From Streptomyces sp. NBC_00775 (GTDB lineage: Bacteria; Actinomycetota; Actinomycetes; Streptomycetales; Streptomycetaceae): 64,000 nucleotides of DNA. The notes under the pieces were generated by a model, which saw only the letters and a list, made by a program, of their open reading frames with translations, was not told where the DNA came from and searched no databases. The stretch covers positions 6,944,001 through 7,008,000 of the forward strand of contig NZ_CP108938.1 in NCBI RefSeq assembly GCF_036347135.1, written 5' to 3'. Positions 42,421 through 50,257 of the stretch are shown here, piece by piece. The position numbers were made by a program, and so were the translations under genes. Every line of letters begins with the position of its first letter. Position 1 is the stretch's first letter.

Positions 42421-43814
42421 GCAGCGCTGACACCCTGCAAGCGTTCAAGCGCGATGGCCGCATCGTGGTCGTCGGGGCGTCACTGGCGGGACTGCGGGCC
42501 GCGGAGGCTCTGCGCGGCGAGGGGTTCACCGGGTCGTTGACCATGATCGGTGACGAGTTGGGCGAGCCCTACGACCGGCCCCCGCTGTCCAAGCAGGTGC
42601 TGACCGGGTGGGTATCGGCCGGGGACACCGCACTGCCGCGACGTCGTGACATCGACGCGGAGTGGCTGCTGGGCGTGCCCGCCGACGGGCTGGACCTGGC
42701 GACCAACCGCGTGCATCTCGCCGACGACCGCGAGGTTCCCTTCGACCGAGTGCTCATCTCCACCGGGGTACGGGCCCGGCCTTGGTTCGTCGAGACCGAG
42801 GCGGCCCTGGACGGAGTGTTCGTCGTACGCACGCGCGAGGACGCCGACGGCCTCCAGAGAGCCGTCGCCGCCGGGCCGTCCCGCGTACTGGTCATCGGTG
42901 CGGGCTTCACCGGCTCCGAGATCGCCTCCATCTGCCGCGAACGTGACATCCCGGTGACCGTCGCCGAGCTCGGGCCGGCCCCGCTGGTCGGGGCGCTCGG
43001 CGCCATGATCGGTGAGGTCGCGGCGGACATGCAGCGCGCCCACGGTGTCGACCTGCGCTGCGATGTCAAGGTCACCCGGCTGGAGGGCGACGCGCAGGGG
43101 CGCTTTCGGCGCGCTCACTTCTCCGACGGCAGCACCCTCGACGCCGACGTGGCGGTGGTGGCGCTCGGCGGCATCCGCAACACCGAGTGGCTGCGGGACT
43201 CGGGACTGGCCGCAGGCGTATGGGGAATCGCCTGCGACACGGGCTGCCGCGCCCTCGACCTCAACGGCCTGATCACCGACGACATCTTCGTCGCCGGAGA
43301 CGTGGCACGCTGTCCGAACCCGATCTACGAGTACCGGCTCATCTCGCTGGAGCACTGGGCAAACGCCGTGGAGCAGGCCGAGGTCGCGGCCCACAACATG
43401 GTCAGCGCCCAGGCGGACCGCTGGCCCCACCTGTCCATCCCGACGTTCTGGTCGATCCAGTTCGGCGTCAACATCAAGTCCGTCGGTGTGCCGACCTTCG
43501 CCGACGAGGTCGTCGTCACCCAGGGGTCTGTGCCCGACCACCGCTTCGTCGCCGCATACGGCTACCAAGGCCGCGTCACCGCCGCGGTCAGCTTCAACAA
43601 CGCGAAGTGGCTGGACCACTACCGGCAGTTGATCGAGACGGCCGCACCCTTCCCGCCGCCCTGCCCCACGCCCGACGAGCCCGCCGACGCGAAACCCGTG
43701 CCCGTCGACTTCCCCGGCCCCACCCTGCTCGCCCAGGGCGCCACGGTGGTCGTCACCGGCCATGACCCGAGCGAGCGGCGCGTCACATCCGTGCGGCAGA
43801 ACCGTCGGAGGTAG
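42417..43814 (+). CDS. FAD-dependent ferredoxin reductase
   Basis: The 465-residue protein has an FAD-binding VVVGASLAGLRAAEALRGEG near the N-terminus, YDRPPLSKQVL, NAD(P)-binding VIGAGFTGSEIASICRERD near residue 160 and the C-terminal FAD motif DDIFVAGDVARCPNP. This is the rubredoxin/putidaredoxin-reductase type found beside P450 genes. About 50 extra residues at the C-terminus (PCPTPDEPADAKPVPVDFPG onward) are Pro/Ala-rich. It passes electrons from NAD(P)H to the ferredoxin encoded immediately upstream. Confidence 0.9.
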   Translation: MSSADTLQAFKRDGRIVVVGASLAGLRAAEALRGEGFTGSLTMIGDELGEPYDRPPLSKQVLTGWVSAGDTALPRRRDIDAEWLLGVPADGLDLATNRVHLADDREVPFDRVLISTGVRARPWFVETEAALDGVFVVRTREDADGLQRAVAAGPSRVLVIGAGFTGSEIASICRERDIPVTVAELGPAPLVGALGAMIGEVAADMQRAHGVDLRCDVKVTRLEGDAQGRFRRAHFSDGSTLDADVAVVALGGIRNTEWLRDSGLAAGVWGIACDTGCRALDLNGLITDDIFVAGDVARCPNPIYEYRLISLEHWANAVEQAEVAAHNMVSAQADRWPHLSIPTFWSIQFGVNIKSVGVPTFADEVVVTQGSVPDHRFVAAYGYQGRVTAAVSFNNAKWLDHYRQLIETAAPFPPPCPTPDEPADAKPVPVDFPGPTLLAQGATVVVTGHDPSERRVTSVRQNRRR

Positions 43815-43820
43815 AGCGAG

Positions 43821-45035
43821 ATGACCACGACCGAGACTCCCGACACCCTGCACCGGATCCTCGACTACTCCGCCCGGGCCGACCCGTACCCGCTGTACGC
43901 CGAGCTGCGCGAGACGCCGGTGGCCCTGCAGGAGGACGGCAGCTACGTCATCAGTACCTATCGCGAGCTCATGGGCATACTGCACGACCCGCACCTGAGC
44001 TCCGACGTCCGCAACCTGTCACGGCCGATGCCCGCGGCCGGGGGGCGCGCCACGCCGTCCTTCATCAACATCGACCCGCCCGAGCACGACCGCATGCGGC
44101 GCCTGGCCATGCGCCACTTCGGCCCCCCGCACACCCCGGGGCTCGTGAACAGCATGCGACCCGACCTGACCGCCACCGTCAGTAGCCTGATCGACGACTT
44201 CGCGGGCAAGCAGCAGATCGACATCGTCGACGACTTCGCCTACCCGTTCCCCGTCACCGTGATCTGCCACCTGCTCGGCGTGCCACGCGGGGACGAAGCA
44301 CAGTTCCACGTGTGGGTGAACGCCATCATCGACTCGCTCGACTACAACCCCAAGACCGACCCGAAGGAGAAGCTGGACAACGGCCTGCAGGCCGGCAAGG
44401 ACCTGCACCAGTACCTCGGCGGGCTGCTGGAACCACGCCACGACCGGCCCGGCGACGACCTGCTGTCACGCCTGGCCACCGATGACGGACCCGATGGACG
44501 GATGACCGACGAGGAAATCATCAGCACCGCCAATCTGCTGCTCATCGCCGGCCACGAGACCACCGTCAACCTCATCACCAACGGCATGCTGACGCTGCTG
44601 CGCCACCCGCAGGTGCTGCAGCGACTGCGCGACGAACCGGACCTGGTCGTGCCGCTGGTCGAGGAACTGCTGCGCTACGAGCCCCCCGTGCACATGATTC
44701 CGTGGCGGGCGGCGTACAGCGACATCACGGTCGGCGACACCGTCATCCCCAAGGGCTCACAGATCATGCTCATGCTCGCCTCGGGCAGCCGCGATCCGGA
44801 CCGCTTCGACGACCCCGACCGCTTCGACCCCGACCGGCAGGACAACCAGCACCTGGGGTTCGGCAGCGGCATCCACCTGTGCTTCGGCGGCCCGATGGCC
44901 CGGCTGGAAACCCAGATCGCGCTGAACGAGCTGGTACGTCGCCTCGACAATCCGCGGCTCGTCGCCGACCCACCGCCGTACCGCCCCAGCCCGGTCCTGC
45001 GGGGTCCGATCCATCTGCACATCGAGCAGAGCTGA
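43821..45035 (+). CDS. Cytochrome P450 (class I bacterial CYP)
   Basis: The 404-residue protein has the I-helix oxygen-binding motif IAGHETT, the ExxR motif in EELLRYEPPVHM and the heme-binding loop FGSGIHLCFGGPMARLE with the Cys ligand near residue 353. GGAGG of the ribosome binding site overlaps the reductase stop. With its own ferredoxin and reductase in one operon it is a self-contained monooxygenase. The clustering with both redox partners recalls CYP147-type fatty-acid hydroxylases, but family assignment needs an alignment. No substrate pathway genes surround it. Confidence 0.92.
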   Translation: MTTTETPDTLHRILDYSARADPYPLYAELRETPVALQEDGSYVISTYRELMGILHDPHLSSDVRNLSRPMPAAGGRATPSFINIDPPEHDRMRRLAMRHFGPPHTPGLVNSMRPDLTATVSSLIDDFAGKQQIDIVDDFAYPFPVTVICHLLGVPRGDEAQFHVWVNAIIDSLDYNPKTDPKEKLDNGLQAGKDLHQYLGGLLEPRHDRPGDDLLSRLATDDGPDGRMTDEEIISTANLLLIAGHETTVNLITNGMLTLLRHPQVLQRLRDEPDLVVPLVEELLRYEPPVHMIPWRAAYSDITVGDTVIPKGSQIMLMLASGSRDPDRFDDPDRFDPDRQDNQHLGFGSGIHLCFGGPMARLETQIALNELVRRLDNPRLVADPPPYRPSPVLRGPIHLHIEQS

Positions 45036-45145
45036 TGGTGAACGCGAGCCGAGGGCAGGAGCAATACACACCAGCGGCTCGCTCACCTCAGTCGCTGTGA
45101 CCGGTGGCGACAGCCAGTAACCGGTCAGCTACGGGCGCTCAGTCG

Positions 45146-45220
45146 GTGAACGGCCAGGTCACGGGCCCCTGTCCTAACGGGTTTCCTTCGAGGGCTAGCC
45201 GTCAGGCAAGATGGGGTGTT
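45146..45220. repeat. att-like direct repeat, copy B
   Basis: The core at 45176-45219 (AACGGGTTTCCTTCGAGGGC...) is identical to copy C (58608-58651) except for one base in 44. Similarity of lower level extends leftward to about 45099. It lies between the P450 stop and the integrase 3' end. Confidence 0.88.
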
Positions 45221-45245
45221 ACTGACCGATCTTGGGCAGGAAACA

Positions 45246-45280
45246 GCCCCTCACCAGCGGGTTTCCCGTCGATGAGGGGC
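45246..45280 (-). terminator. Integrase operon terminator
   Basis: GCCCCTCA (45246-45253) pairs with TGAGGGGC (45273-45280), with an inner CGGG-TTT-CCCG stem. It follows the int stop by four bases. Confidence 0.7.
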
Positions 45281-45284
45281 CGTG

Positions 45285-46547
45285 TCAGGCGGCTTGGGCC
45301 GTCTCTGGGCCGTCATGGGCGTAACCGGCGGCCCGGTACATCGCGCTGATCGCTTTCCGGGTCCGGGTCTCGCTGCTCGGCATCAGGTGCGTGTACACGC
45401 GGAGCGTGAATCCCGGATCGCTGTGACCGAGGTACAGACTCAGCGCCTTGATGTTCTCCCCGGCGTCCAGGAGGACCGAGGCGTAGAAGTGCCGCAGGGC
45501 GTGCATCCCGTGCTCGCGGGCTGCCGCGTAGCGCTGGCCCTTCTCGGGGGTCGGGATGATCCCGGCAGACGCGAGCGCGGGCTTCCACCGCTCGTCGTTG
45601 AAGCCGTTGCTCCACAGGGCCGTGCCGACGCTGCTCGTGAAGACGAGCCGATGCGTGACCTTGGGCCCGGTCGGCGTCAGCCAGGGCAGTGTCACGTCGA
45701 CCGGCGGGAAGCGCTTCATGTGCTCGGTCAGGGCTGCGGACACCTCAGGGTCCAGAGGCACGTCACGGAGCTTGCCGCGCTTCGGCGGTGCGAAGACGAG
45801 CGAGCCGCGGACCTTCTTCACCTGCTGCCGGACGTAAAGCCAGCCGAGATCGCCGATGTTGTCGACAGCGAGACCGAAGATCTCGCCTTGGCGGAGTCCG
45901 CACCCCGCGCCGACGTCCGTCATCGCCTGGTAGCGCTCGGGCAATCCGGCCCGCACTGCGAACACCTGCGAAGCCGACCATGGACGGACGCGTGTCGGCG
46001 CCGGACGAGGCGCCTTGACCGATCGAGCCCGGCAGGGATTTGAGGCCAGCAGACGGTCATCTACGGCCGCAGTGAGCACGGAGGAGACCGCGTCGAAGAT
46101 CAGGCGCCGGTAGGAAGCCGACGCCACGGCGTCTTCGAGCTGACGGTTCCAGTCCCGGATGTGCTCCGGCTGGAACGAACCGATCGGGCGCGTTCCGAGG
46201 TAGGGCAGGGCATGAAGGCGTAGCCGTCCCTCGACCGCGGCCCGGCTCGTGAGGTCGGTGGTCAGTGCGGCGATCCAGCGATCCGTGTACTCACGGAAAG
46301 TCGTCCGTGCGGCACGAGGATCGATGTACTGACCGCGTGCCATGTCGGCTTCGATGTTGGTCAGCCACGCGTCGGCCAAGCGCTTTTGCTTGTCCGGGAA
46401 GCTCTTGGACTTCTCGGTGCCGTCTGGGCCGATGTAGCGCGCGCGGTAGCGGAGGCCCATGCCGAACCGGTCGCTCTTCACCTTGCGGCTCTTGCCGTCC
46501 GAGCCGATCTCGACCTTGTACCAGCGGTCTTGGATGTGTCCGGCCAT
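45285..46547 (-). CDS. int: Site-specific tyrosine recombinase (AICE integrase)
   Basis: The 420-residue protein starts MAGHIQDRWYKVEIG. An SAM-like/core-binding domain (TFREYTDRWIAALTTDLTSR) leads into the catalytic domain. Catalytic Arg is in CGLRQGEIFGLAV, HxxR in MHALRHFYASVLL, His in LSLYLGHSDPG and the nucleophile Tyr in RVYTHLMPSS. It integrates and, with Xis, excises the element. The ATG overlaps the xis stop by one base, giving the compact xis-int pair next to an att site. Confidence 0.93.
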   Translation of the reverse strand: MAGHIQDRWYKVEIGSDGKSRKVKSDRFGMGLRYRARYIGPDGTEKSKSFPDKQKRLADAWLTNIEADMARGQYIDPRAARTTFREYTDRWIAALTTDLTSRAAVEGRLRLHALPYLGTRPIGSFQPEHIRDWNRQLEDAVASASYRRLIFDAVSSVLTAAVDDRLLASNPCRARSVKAPRPAPTRVRPWSASQVFAVRAGLPERYQAMTDVGAGCGLRQGEIFGLAVDNIGDLGWLYVRQQVKKVRGSLVFAPPKRGKLRDVPLDPEVSAALTEHMKRFPPVDVTLPWLTPTGPKVTHRLVFTSSVGTALWSNGFNDERWKPALASAGIIPTPEKGQRYAAAREHGMHALRHFYASVLLDAGENIKALSLYLGHSDPGFTLRVYTHLMPSSETRTRKAISAMYRAAGYAHDGPETAQAA

Positions 46548-46747
46548 CAGGCGGCAGCCCCTTCCTGGAGGGACTCGACCCAGGTACGGACGTCGTCCGG
46601 GTCGTAGCGCAGGTGCCGGCCGACCCGGAAGCCGCGGGGACCGGTGCGCTTGCGACGCCACTGGTAGACCGTTTCGACGCTGGGGAGGTCGAACATCTCC
46701 ACCAGGTCGTCAGGTGTCAGGTAGCGGTCGGGGAGCCGTGTTGCCAT
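46547..46747 (-). CDS. xis: Excisionase, MerR/HTH_17-type
   Basis: The 66-residue single-domain winged helix is YLTPDDLVEMFDLPSVETVYQWRRK followed by GPRGFRVGRHLRYDPDDVRTWVE. This is the standard AICE Xis, which directs the integrase toward excision. GAGGGAG lies eight bases before the ATG at 46747. It overlaps int and starts two bases after the repSA stop. Confidence 0.9.
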   Translation of the reverse strand: MATRLPDRYLTPDDLVEMFDLPSVETVYQWRRKRTGPRGFRVGRHLRYDPDDVRTWVESLQEGAAA

Positions 46748-46749
46748 GG

Positions 46750-48120
46750 TCACCACTCCCTCTCGTGGGCTGCTCGGAGTTCTTCGCGGGCTGTTTCGCG
46801 GTTGGTCTGTAGGTCGCGGGCGATGGTGGCGGCGAGTGCGGATTCGCCGGGGGTGTGGCCGTGTCCGGCGTACTGCCAGTCGGCGAGGACGAGGACGGTG
46901 TCCGGCTCGCGGTCCTCCAGGCCGAGGGCGTCGCGTTCCTGTGCGGCGCGGTAGTCGGCGCGGGTCTGGCGGAGTTCGCCGAGGGTGGTGGAGTAGCGGC
47001 GGGACTTGGTGGAGAAGTGGCCGCGGAAGCCGAGCATGTGCGCCCAGGCCCACAGGCGGCGGTCCGGGTAGAGCGGGTCGAGGGTCTTGCACGCTTCGAT
47101 GAGGCGGCGGGTGTGGTCGGGGACGTGATGGCGGTCGAGTTCGGAGAGTTCGCCGATGCGGCGGTCGAGGGTGCCGGTGTTCTCGGCGGCTTTGGTGGCG
47201 TACTTGGCGACGTAGGAGGCGACGGCCTGTTCTGTGATGTCGGAGCCGTCGCCGAAGGCCTTCACGGGGCGGACGTCGAGCTGAGTTCCCCAGCGGAATG
47301 TGCGGGCGGGTTGGTCCTTGGCAGCAGGGACGGATACCGAGGTGTAGGAGTGCGTGGCGGCGGCGCGGATCGCGTCGGCGAGGAGGTCGACTGTCGCCCA
47401 GGACGGGGGCGGGGTTTCGGGTCCTTCGGAGCCGTCGATGCGGATGATGGCGTGGAAGTGGAGGGCGCCGCGCTTTTGGAACTCGGCGACCTTGCCGTAC
47501 GACAGTCGGGCCGTCTCCTTCAGCTCTCGCTGTGTGAGGCCCGCGCGGGCGGCGATCTCGCGGCGGAGTCGGTTGGTGAAGCGCTGCCAGAGGTCGCCCG
47601 CGTGGTTGTTGAAGAGGACGGCGCCCGTGTAGTCGTACGTGGCCAGGTCGAGCGCGGTCCCGAGGGCGGGGTCGTCGGCCGGGTGGCGGGTGCCGCATCG
47701 GCAGGTGCCTCGATCGGGGCGGTTGTGGACGGGGCCGAAGGACGGGGCGGTGAGGGTGGCGAAGACCCGGGGGTGATCGCGGACGGTGGCGGGGATGTCG
47801 CGGCGGTCATCGCCTGCCAGGCCCGCCCGTATCAGGTGGTAGGTGTCGCCCGCGTAGGTCCAGGCGCAGGAGGGGCAGCGGGAGGCCCGCCGGTTGCCGC
47901 ACGCGACGCGCAGCCGTCCGCCCGGCTCGGATTCCGTCGAGTAGTGGTGCAGGGTCTCGCCGGTGGTCTTGTCCTTGGTGAGGGTCCAGCCGGTCAGGTG
48001 GATGGGGTCGGAGCATCCGCCGGTGCGGCGGATTTGGTCGTGCCAGCGGTCGAAGTCGTTGGCCGAAGCCACCCTCAGCAGGTCGCCGAGGGTGGTCGGG
48101 TCGAGCAGGGTGTCAGGCAC
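46750..48120 (-). CDS. repSA: RepSA-type rolling-circle replication initiator
   Basis: The 456-residue protein starts at GTG with GGGAGG before it. An N-terminal zinc-finger-like CGNRRASRCPSCAWTYAGD precedes the HUH endonuclease motif GALHFHAIIRIDG near residue 235. FATLTAPSFGPVH near 125 is motif 1, and a tyrosine-containing AVASYVAKYATKAAE near 290 is the nicking helix. It initiates replication of the excised circle at a double-strand origin. Overlaps the upstream zinc-ribbon gene by eight bases. Confidence 0.92.
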   Translation of the reverse strand: MPDTLLDPTTLGDLLRVASANDFDRWHDQIRRTGGCSDPIHLTGWTLTKDKTTGETLHHYSTESEPGGRLRVACGNRRASRCPSCAWTYAGDTYHLIRAGLAGDDRRDIPATVRDHPRVFATLTAPSFGPVHNRPDRGTCRCGTRHPADDPALGTALDLATYDYTGAVLFNNHAGDLWQRFTNRLRREIAARAGLTQRELKETARLSYGKVAEFQKRGALHFHAIIRIDGSEGPETPPPSWATVDLLADAIRAAATHSYTSVSVPAAKDQPARTFRWGTQLDVRPVKAFGDGSDITEQAVASYVAKYATKAAENTGTLDRRIGELSELDRHHVPDHTRRLIEACKTLDPLYPDRRLWAWAHMLGFRGHFSTKSRRYSTTLGELRQTRADYRAAQERDALGLEDREPDTVLVLADWQYAGHGHTPGESALAATIARDLQTNRETAREELRAAHEREW

Positions 48121-48298
48121 GGGCGCCCTCCCGGATGGGCGAGCGGCGGGCGGTGCCGGTGCCGTGGCAGGTCGGGCAGTGTGCGGTGATGGTGCGCAGG
48201 TGGCCGTGCCGGTCGCGGCCGCCGAGGGTGATGGCGGCGGAGGCGAAGCCGTCGCAGGCCGGGCAGATGGGGGGCGTGGGCGTGATGCGGTGCTTCAT
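48113..48298 (-). CDS. Small zinc-ribbon protein of the AICE
   Basis: The 61-residue protein has two CxxC pairs (PPICPACDGFASAAI and TAHCPTCHGTGTARR), resembling a DnaJ-like zinc ribbon. GGAAGGAA precedes the ATG at 48298. It is a standard small gene before repSA in Streptomyces elements; function unknown. Confidence 0.78.
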   Translation of the reverse strand: MKHRITPTPPICPACDGFASAAITLGGRDRHGHLRTITAHCPTCHGTGTARRSPIREGARA

Positions 48299-48387
48299 GC
48301 TGGGGTTCCTTCCGGATCCTTTGGTTCGGGCAGGGGCACGGCTCCCGGGCGGCGGAGACTTGGCGGTTGAGGCCGCCCGGGGACCGG

Positions 48388-48699
48388 TCAGCGGCGCTTG
48401 CCCTCGGAGGCGATCAGGGAGCGGATCACCAGGGCGCAGATGGCGACGGATGCGCCGGTGATGGCGACCGCGAGGAGCATCGAGACGAGGACGGCGCCGA
48501 CGACCAGGACCACGGCGGTGCCGCTGCCGACGAGGGCGATGACGGCGCCCGGGGTGAGTTGCACGGTCGGCCGAGCCGTGGCCGGGGCGGGCGCGGGGGC
48601 CGCCGGGGTGTGCTGGACCACGGCGGTCGGTTCGATGACGGCGGGCGGGGTGACCAGGCCGGTCGGCTGGGGCATGGTCGGGATCTTGGGGCGGAGCAT
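48388..48699 (-). CDS. SpdD-like membrane spread protein
   Basis: The 103-residue protein has a Pro/Thr/Ala-rich first half (MLRPKIPTMPQPTGLVTPP) followed by a long hydrophobic region of one or two helices (VIALVGSGTAVVLVVGAVLVSMLLAVAITGA) and a basic end. This matches the SpdD type of intramycelial spread proteins, which help plasmid DNA cross septa after transfer. AAAGGAG precedes the ATG at 48699. A longer frame upstream is a shadow. Confidence 0.78.
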   Translation of the reverse strand: MLRPKIPTMPQPTGLVTPPAVIEPTAVVQHTPAAPAPAPATARPTVQLTPGAVIALVGSGTAVVLVVGAVLVSMLLAVAITGASVAICALVIRSLIASEGKRR

Positions 48700-48722
48700 G
48701 GTGGATCTCCTTTCGCGGGTGG

Positions 48723-48878
48723 TTACTTGACGGCGGTGTTGATGGCGGGGGCGAGCAGGCTGTCGGCGAGGAGGTAGCCGCCGAGGAGGAGCACGGCCAC
48801 GAGCCACCAGGGCGGGCGGATGAGCTTGACGCCGAGCCAGCCGACGACGATCAGGGCGAACCAGAGCGGGACGTCCAC
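48723..48878 (-). CDS. Small two-helix membrane protein of the AICE
   Basis: The 51-residue protein (GTG at 48878, AGGAG upstream) reads VDVPLWFALIVVGWLGVKLI ... WWLVAVLLLGGYLLADSLL. It consists of two hydrophobic helices and almost nothing else. By size and place it is a Spd-type spread protein. Confidence 0.72.
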   Translation of the reverse strand: MDVPLWFALIVVGWLGVKLIRPPWWLVAVLLLGGYLLADSLLAPAINTAVK

Positions 48879-48887
48879 GGCGGGCTC

Positions 48888-49079
48888 CTATCGGGCGGTG
48901 CAGCGGTGGGTGCGGGCGGCGAGCTGGGCGGCGCTCTGACTGGAGTAGTCGGCGGACCAGCCGCAGCGGTCGTTGGTGCACACGGCGGCGTGCTTGGTGC
49001 GGCCGTGGCGGTCGCGGTGGGTGCCGATCTGCACGGGGCCGATCCGCATCACGGAGTGGAAGTGGTCGCGAGCGGGCAT
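48888..49079 (-). CDS. Mobile element transfer protein (small Cys protein)
   Basis: The 63-residue protein is MPARDHFHSVMRIGPVQIGT, DRHGRTKHAAVCTNDRCGWS, ADYSSQSAAQLAARTHRC. It has three cysteines in a zinc-finger-like arrangement and matches the short 'mobile element transfer' family of AICEs and Streptomyces plasmids. Same operon as traB. Confidence 0.8.
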   Translation of the reverse strand: MPARDHFHSVMRIGPVQIGTHRDRHGRTKHAAVCTNDRCGWSADYSSQSAAQLAARTHRCTAR

Positions 49080-49084
49080 GTCGA

Positions 49085-49273
49085 TCAGTCCTTCCGGGCG
49101 GTGGTGGGGTCGGGGAACTGCGCACGGATGCTGCGGGCGGTGGCCGGGTCGGTGGTGCGCTGCGCGGCTTCCTCGGCCAGCAGGTAGGCGAGGTACGGGC
49201 GTCCGGCGGCGTGCATCTCCCGTGCGCCGTCGAGGTAGTCGGCGCTCGTCAGATCGGCCGGGTCGTTGGTCAT
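49085..49273 (-). CDS. Small hypothetical AICE protein
   Basis: The 62-residue acidic, helical protein contains LTSADYLDGAREMHAAGRPY and LAYLLAEEAAQRTTDPATAR. The stop lies five bases before the next gene's ATG. The family recurs in AICE transfer operons; function unknown. GGAAGG lies upstream of the ATG at 49273. Confidence 0.7.
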   Translation of the reverse strand: MTNDPADLTSADYLDGAREMHAAGRPYLAYLLAEEAAQRTTDPATARSIRAQFPDPTTARKD

Positions 49274-49296
49274 CCGGGGCTTCCTTCCGGTTGCGG

Positions 49297-49971
49297 TCAG
49301 GCGAGCTGGGCGGCGATGGCGTCGGCGAGCTGGGGCGGGACGCCGAGGCGGGCACGCAGGGTCTCGGTGTCGATCCGGGCACCGGTGCGGGCGTGGTGGT
49401 CGTCGGCGACCTTGCGGGCGTGGTCGACCAGGGCGGCCGGGACGGGCGGAGCCGTCGGGGCGGATTCGGCGGCGGGGGCGAGTGCCGGGGTGTCCTCGGC
49501 AGCCGGGAGGGGAGCGGGTTCGGGCAGCGGATCGGGGGCGACGACGTTCGGCTCGACTTCCGGTGCGGGGGCCGAGGCCGCGGGTGCCGGCTGAACCGGC
49601 GTCCGGTCTCCGGTGGAGTGGGCGAGGAGTGTGCCGCCGAGGAAGGCGAGGGCGGGCCATCCGGCGATGCCGAACCGCAGCCAGACGGGCGGGTGTTGAA
49701 GGTCGAGGAATCCGGCGGTGGCCACGTTGGCGCCGAGCGAGGCGAACAGCGCGATCAGGAACCAGCACCAGGCCAGCCGGGACGGTCCGTCGCTCCGGAG
49801 CCGTCGCCAGGCGGCGACCAGGAGCAGGTCCACCGAGATCGGGTAGGCCCATGCCTTCCAGCCGTCCTGTCCGGCTGCGTCGGCGAGGTCGTGCAGGTGG
49901 GCGAAGGAGAGGGCTCCCGCGATGACGGCTTGGACGAGGACGGCGTCCACGCGGAGCGCGGGCCGGGCCAT
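49297..49971 (-). CDS. spdB: SpdB-like DUF2637 membrane protein
   Basis: The 224-residue protein has four N-terminal transmembrane helices (VQAVIAGALSFAHLHDLADAAG, AYPISVDLLLVAAW, LAWCWFLIALFASLGANVATAG, LAFLGGTLLAHS) characteristic of DUF2637. A Pro/Ala/Glu linker and a C-terminal winged-helix-like end (DTETLRARLGVPPQLADAIA) follow. SpdB proteins interact with TraB and spread the element through the mycelium. The ATG at 49971 is in TGATG overlap with the upstream stop; GTG 49974 is the alternative. Confidence 0.82.
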   Translation of the reverse strand: MARPALRVDAVLVQAVIAGALSFAHLHDLADAAGQDGWKAWAYPISVDLLLVAAWRRLRSDGPSRLAWCWFLIALFASLGANVATAGFLDLQHPPVWLRFGIAGWPALAFLGGTLLAHSTGDRTPVQPAPAASAPAPEVEPNVVAPDPLPEPAPLPAAEDTPALAPAAESAPTAPPVPAALVDHARKVADDHHARTGARIDTETLRARLGVPPQLADAIAAQLA

Positions 49972-50177
49972 CACGACGGATCACCGGGGTAGTCGGGGCC
50001 GTCGGTGGGGTCGTAGCCGGGCGGGAAGGTGCCGGGCGGCGGCTCCGGCAGGGACGCGGCCAGCGACGGGCCGATGGCTTCGATGAAGTCGTCGTCAGCG
50101 CCGAGGGTGTCGGCGTAGAGGGCGAGTTGGCCGAGCAGCAGGACGGTGCGGGTGAAGTCCTCGCAGTCGGGGCACAT
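49971..50177 (-). CDS. Small hypothetical AICE protein
   Basis: The 68-residue protein starts MCPDCEDFTRTVLLLGQLAL and ends with a Pro/Asp-rich tail (PPPGTFPPGYDPTDGPDYPG). One CxxC pair at the N-terminus. Coupled to spdB by a one-base overlap. No function known. Confidence 0.7.
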   Translation of the reverse strand: MCPDCEDFTRTVLLLGQLALYADTLGADDDFIEAIGPSLAASLPEPPPGTFPPGYDPTDGPDYPGDPS

Positions 50178-50257
50178 GGCGTGCTCTCCCTTCTCCGGGC
50201 ATGGAGGGGGTAGGGACCTGGCGCGAGACGGTCGCGCCGACCGGGAAGCGGGAGAGG

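Noticed and set aside
46547..47698. 383-residue Arg/Pro-rich frame on the - strand
   Set aside because: Only its last 66 codons (xis) are real; the rest is a shadow of repSA.
48388..49125. 245-residue frame covering several small AICE genes
   Set aside because: Only the C-terminal 103 codons have a ribosome binding site and SpdD-like character; the remainder shadows three small genes.
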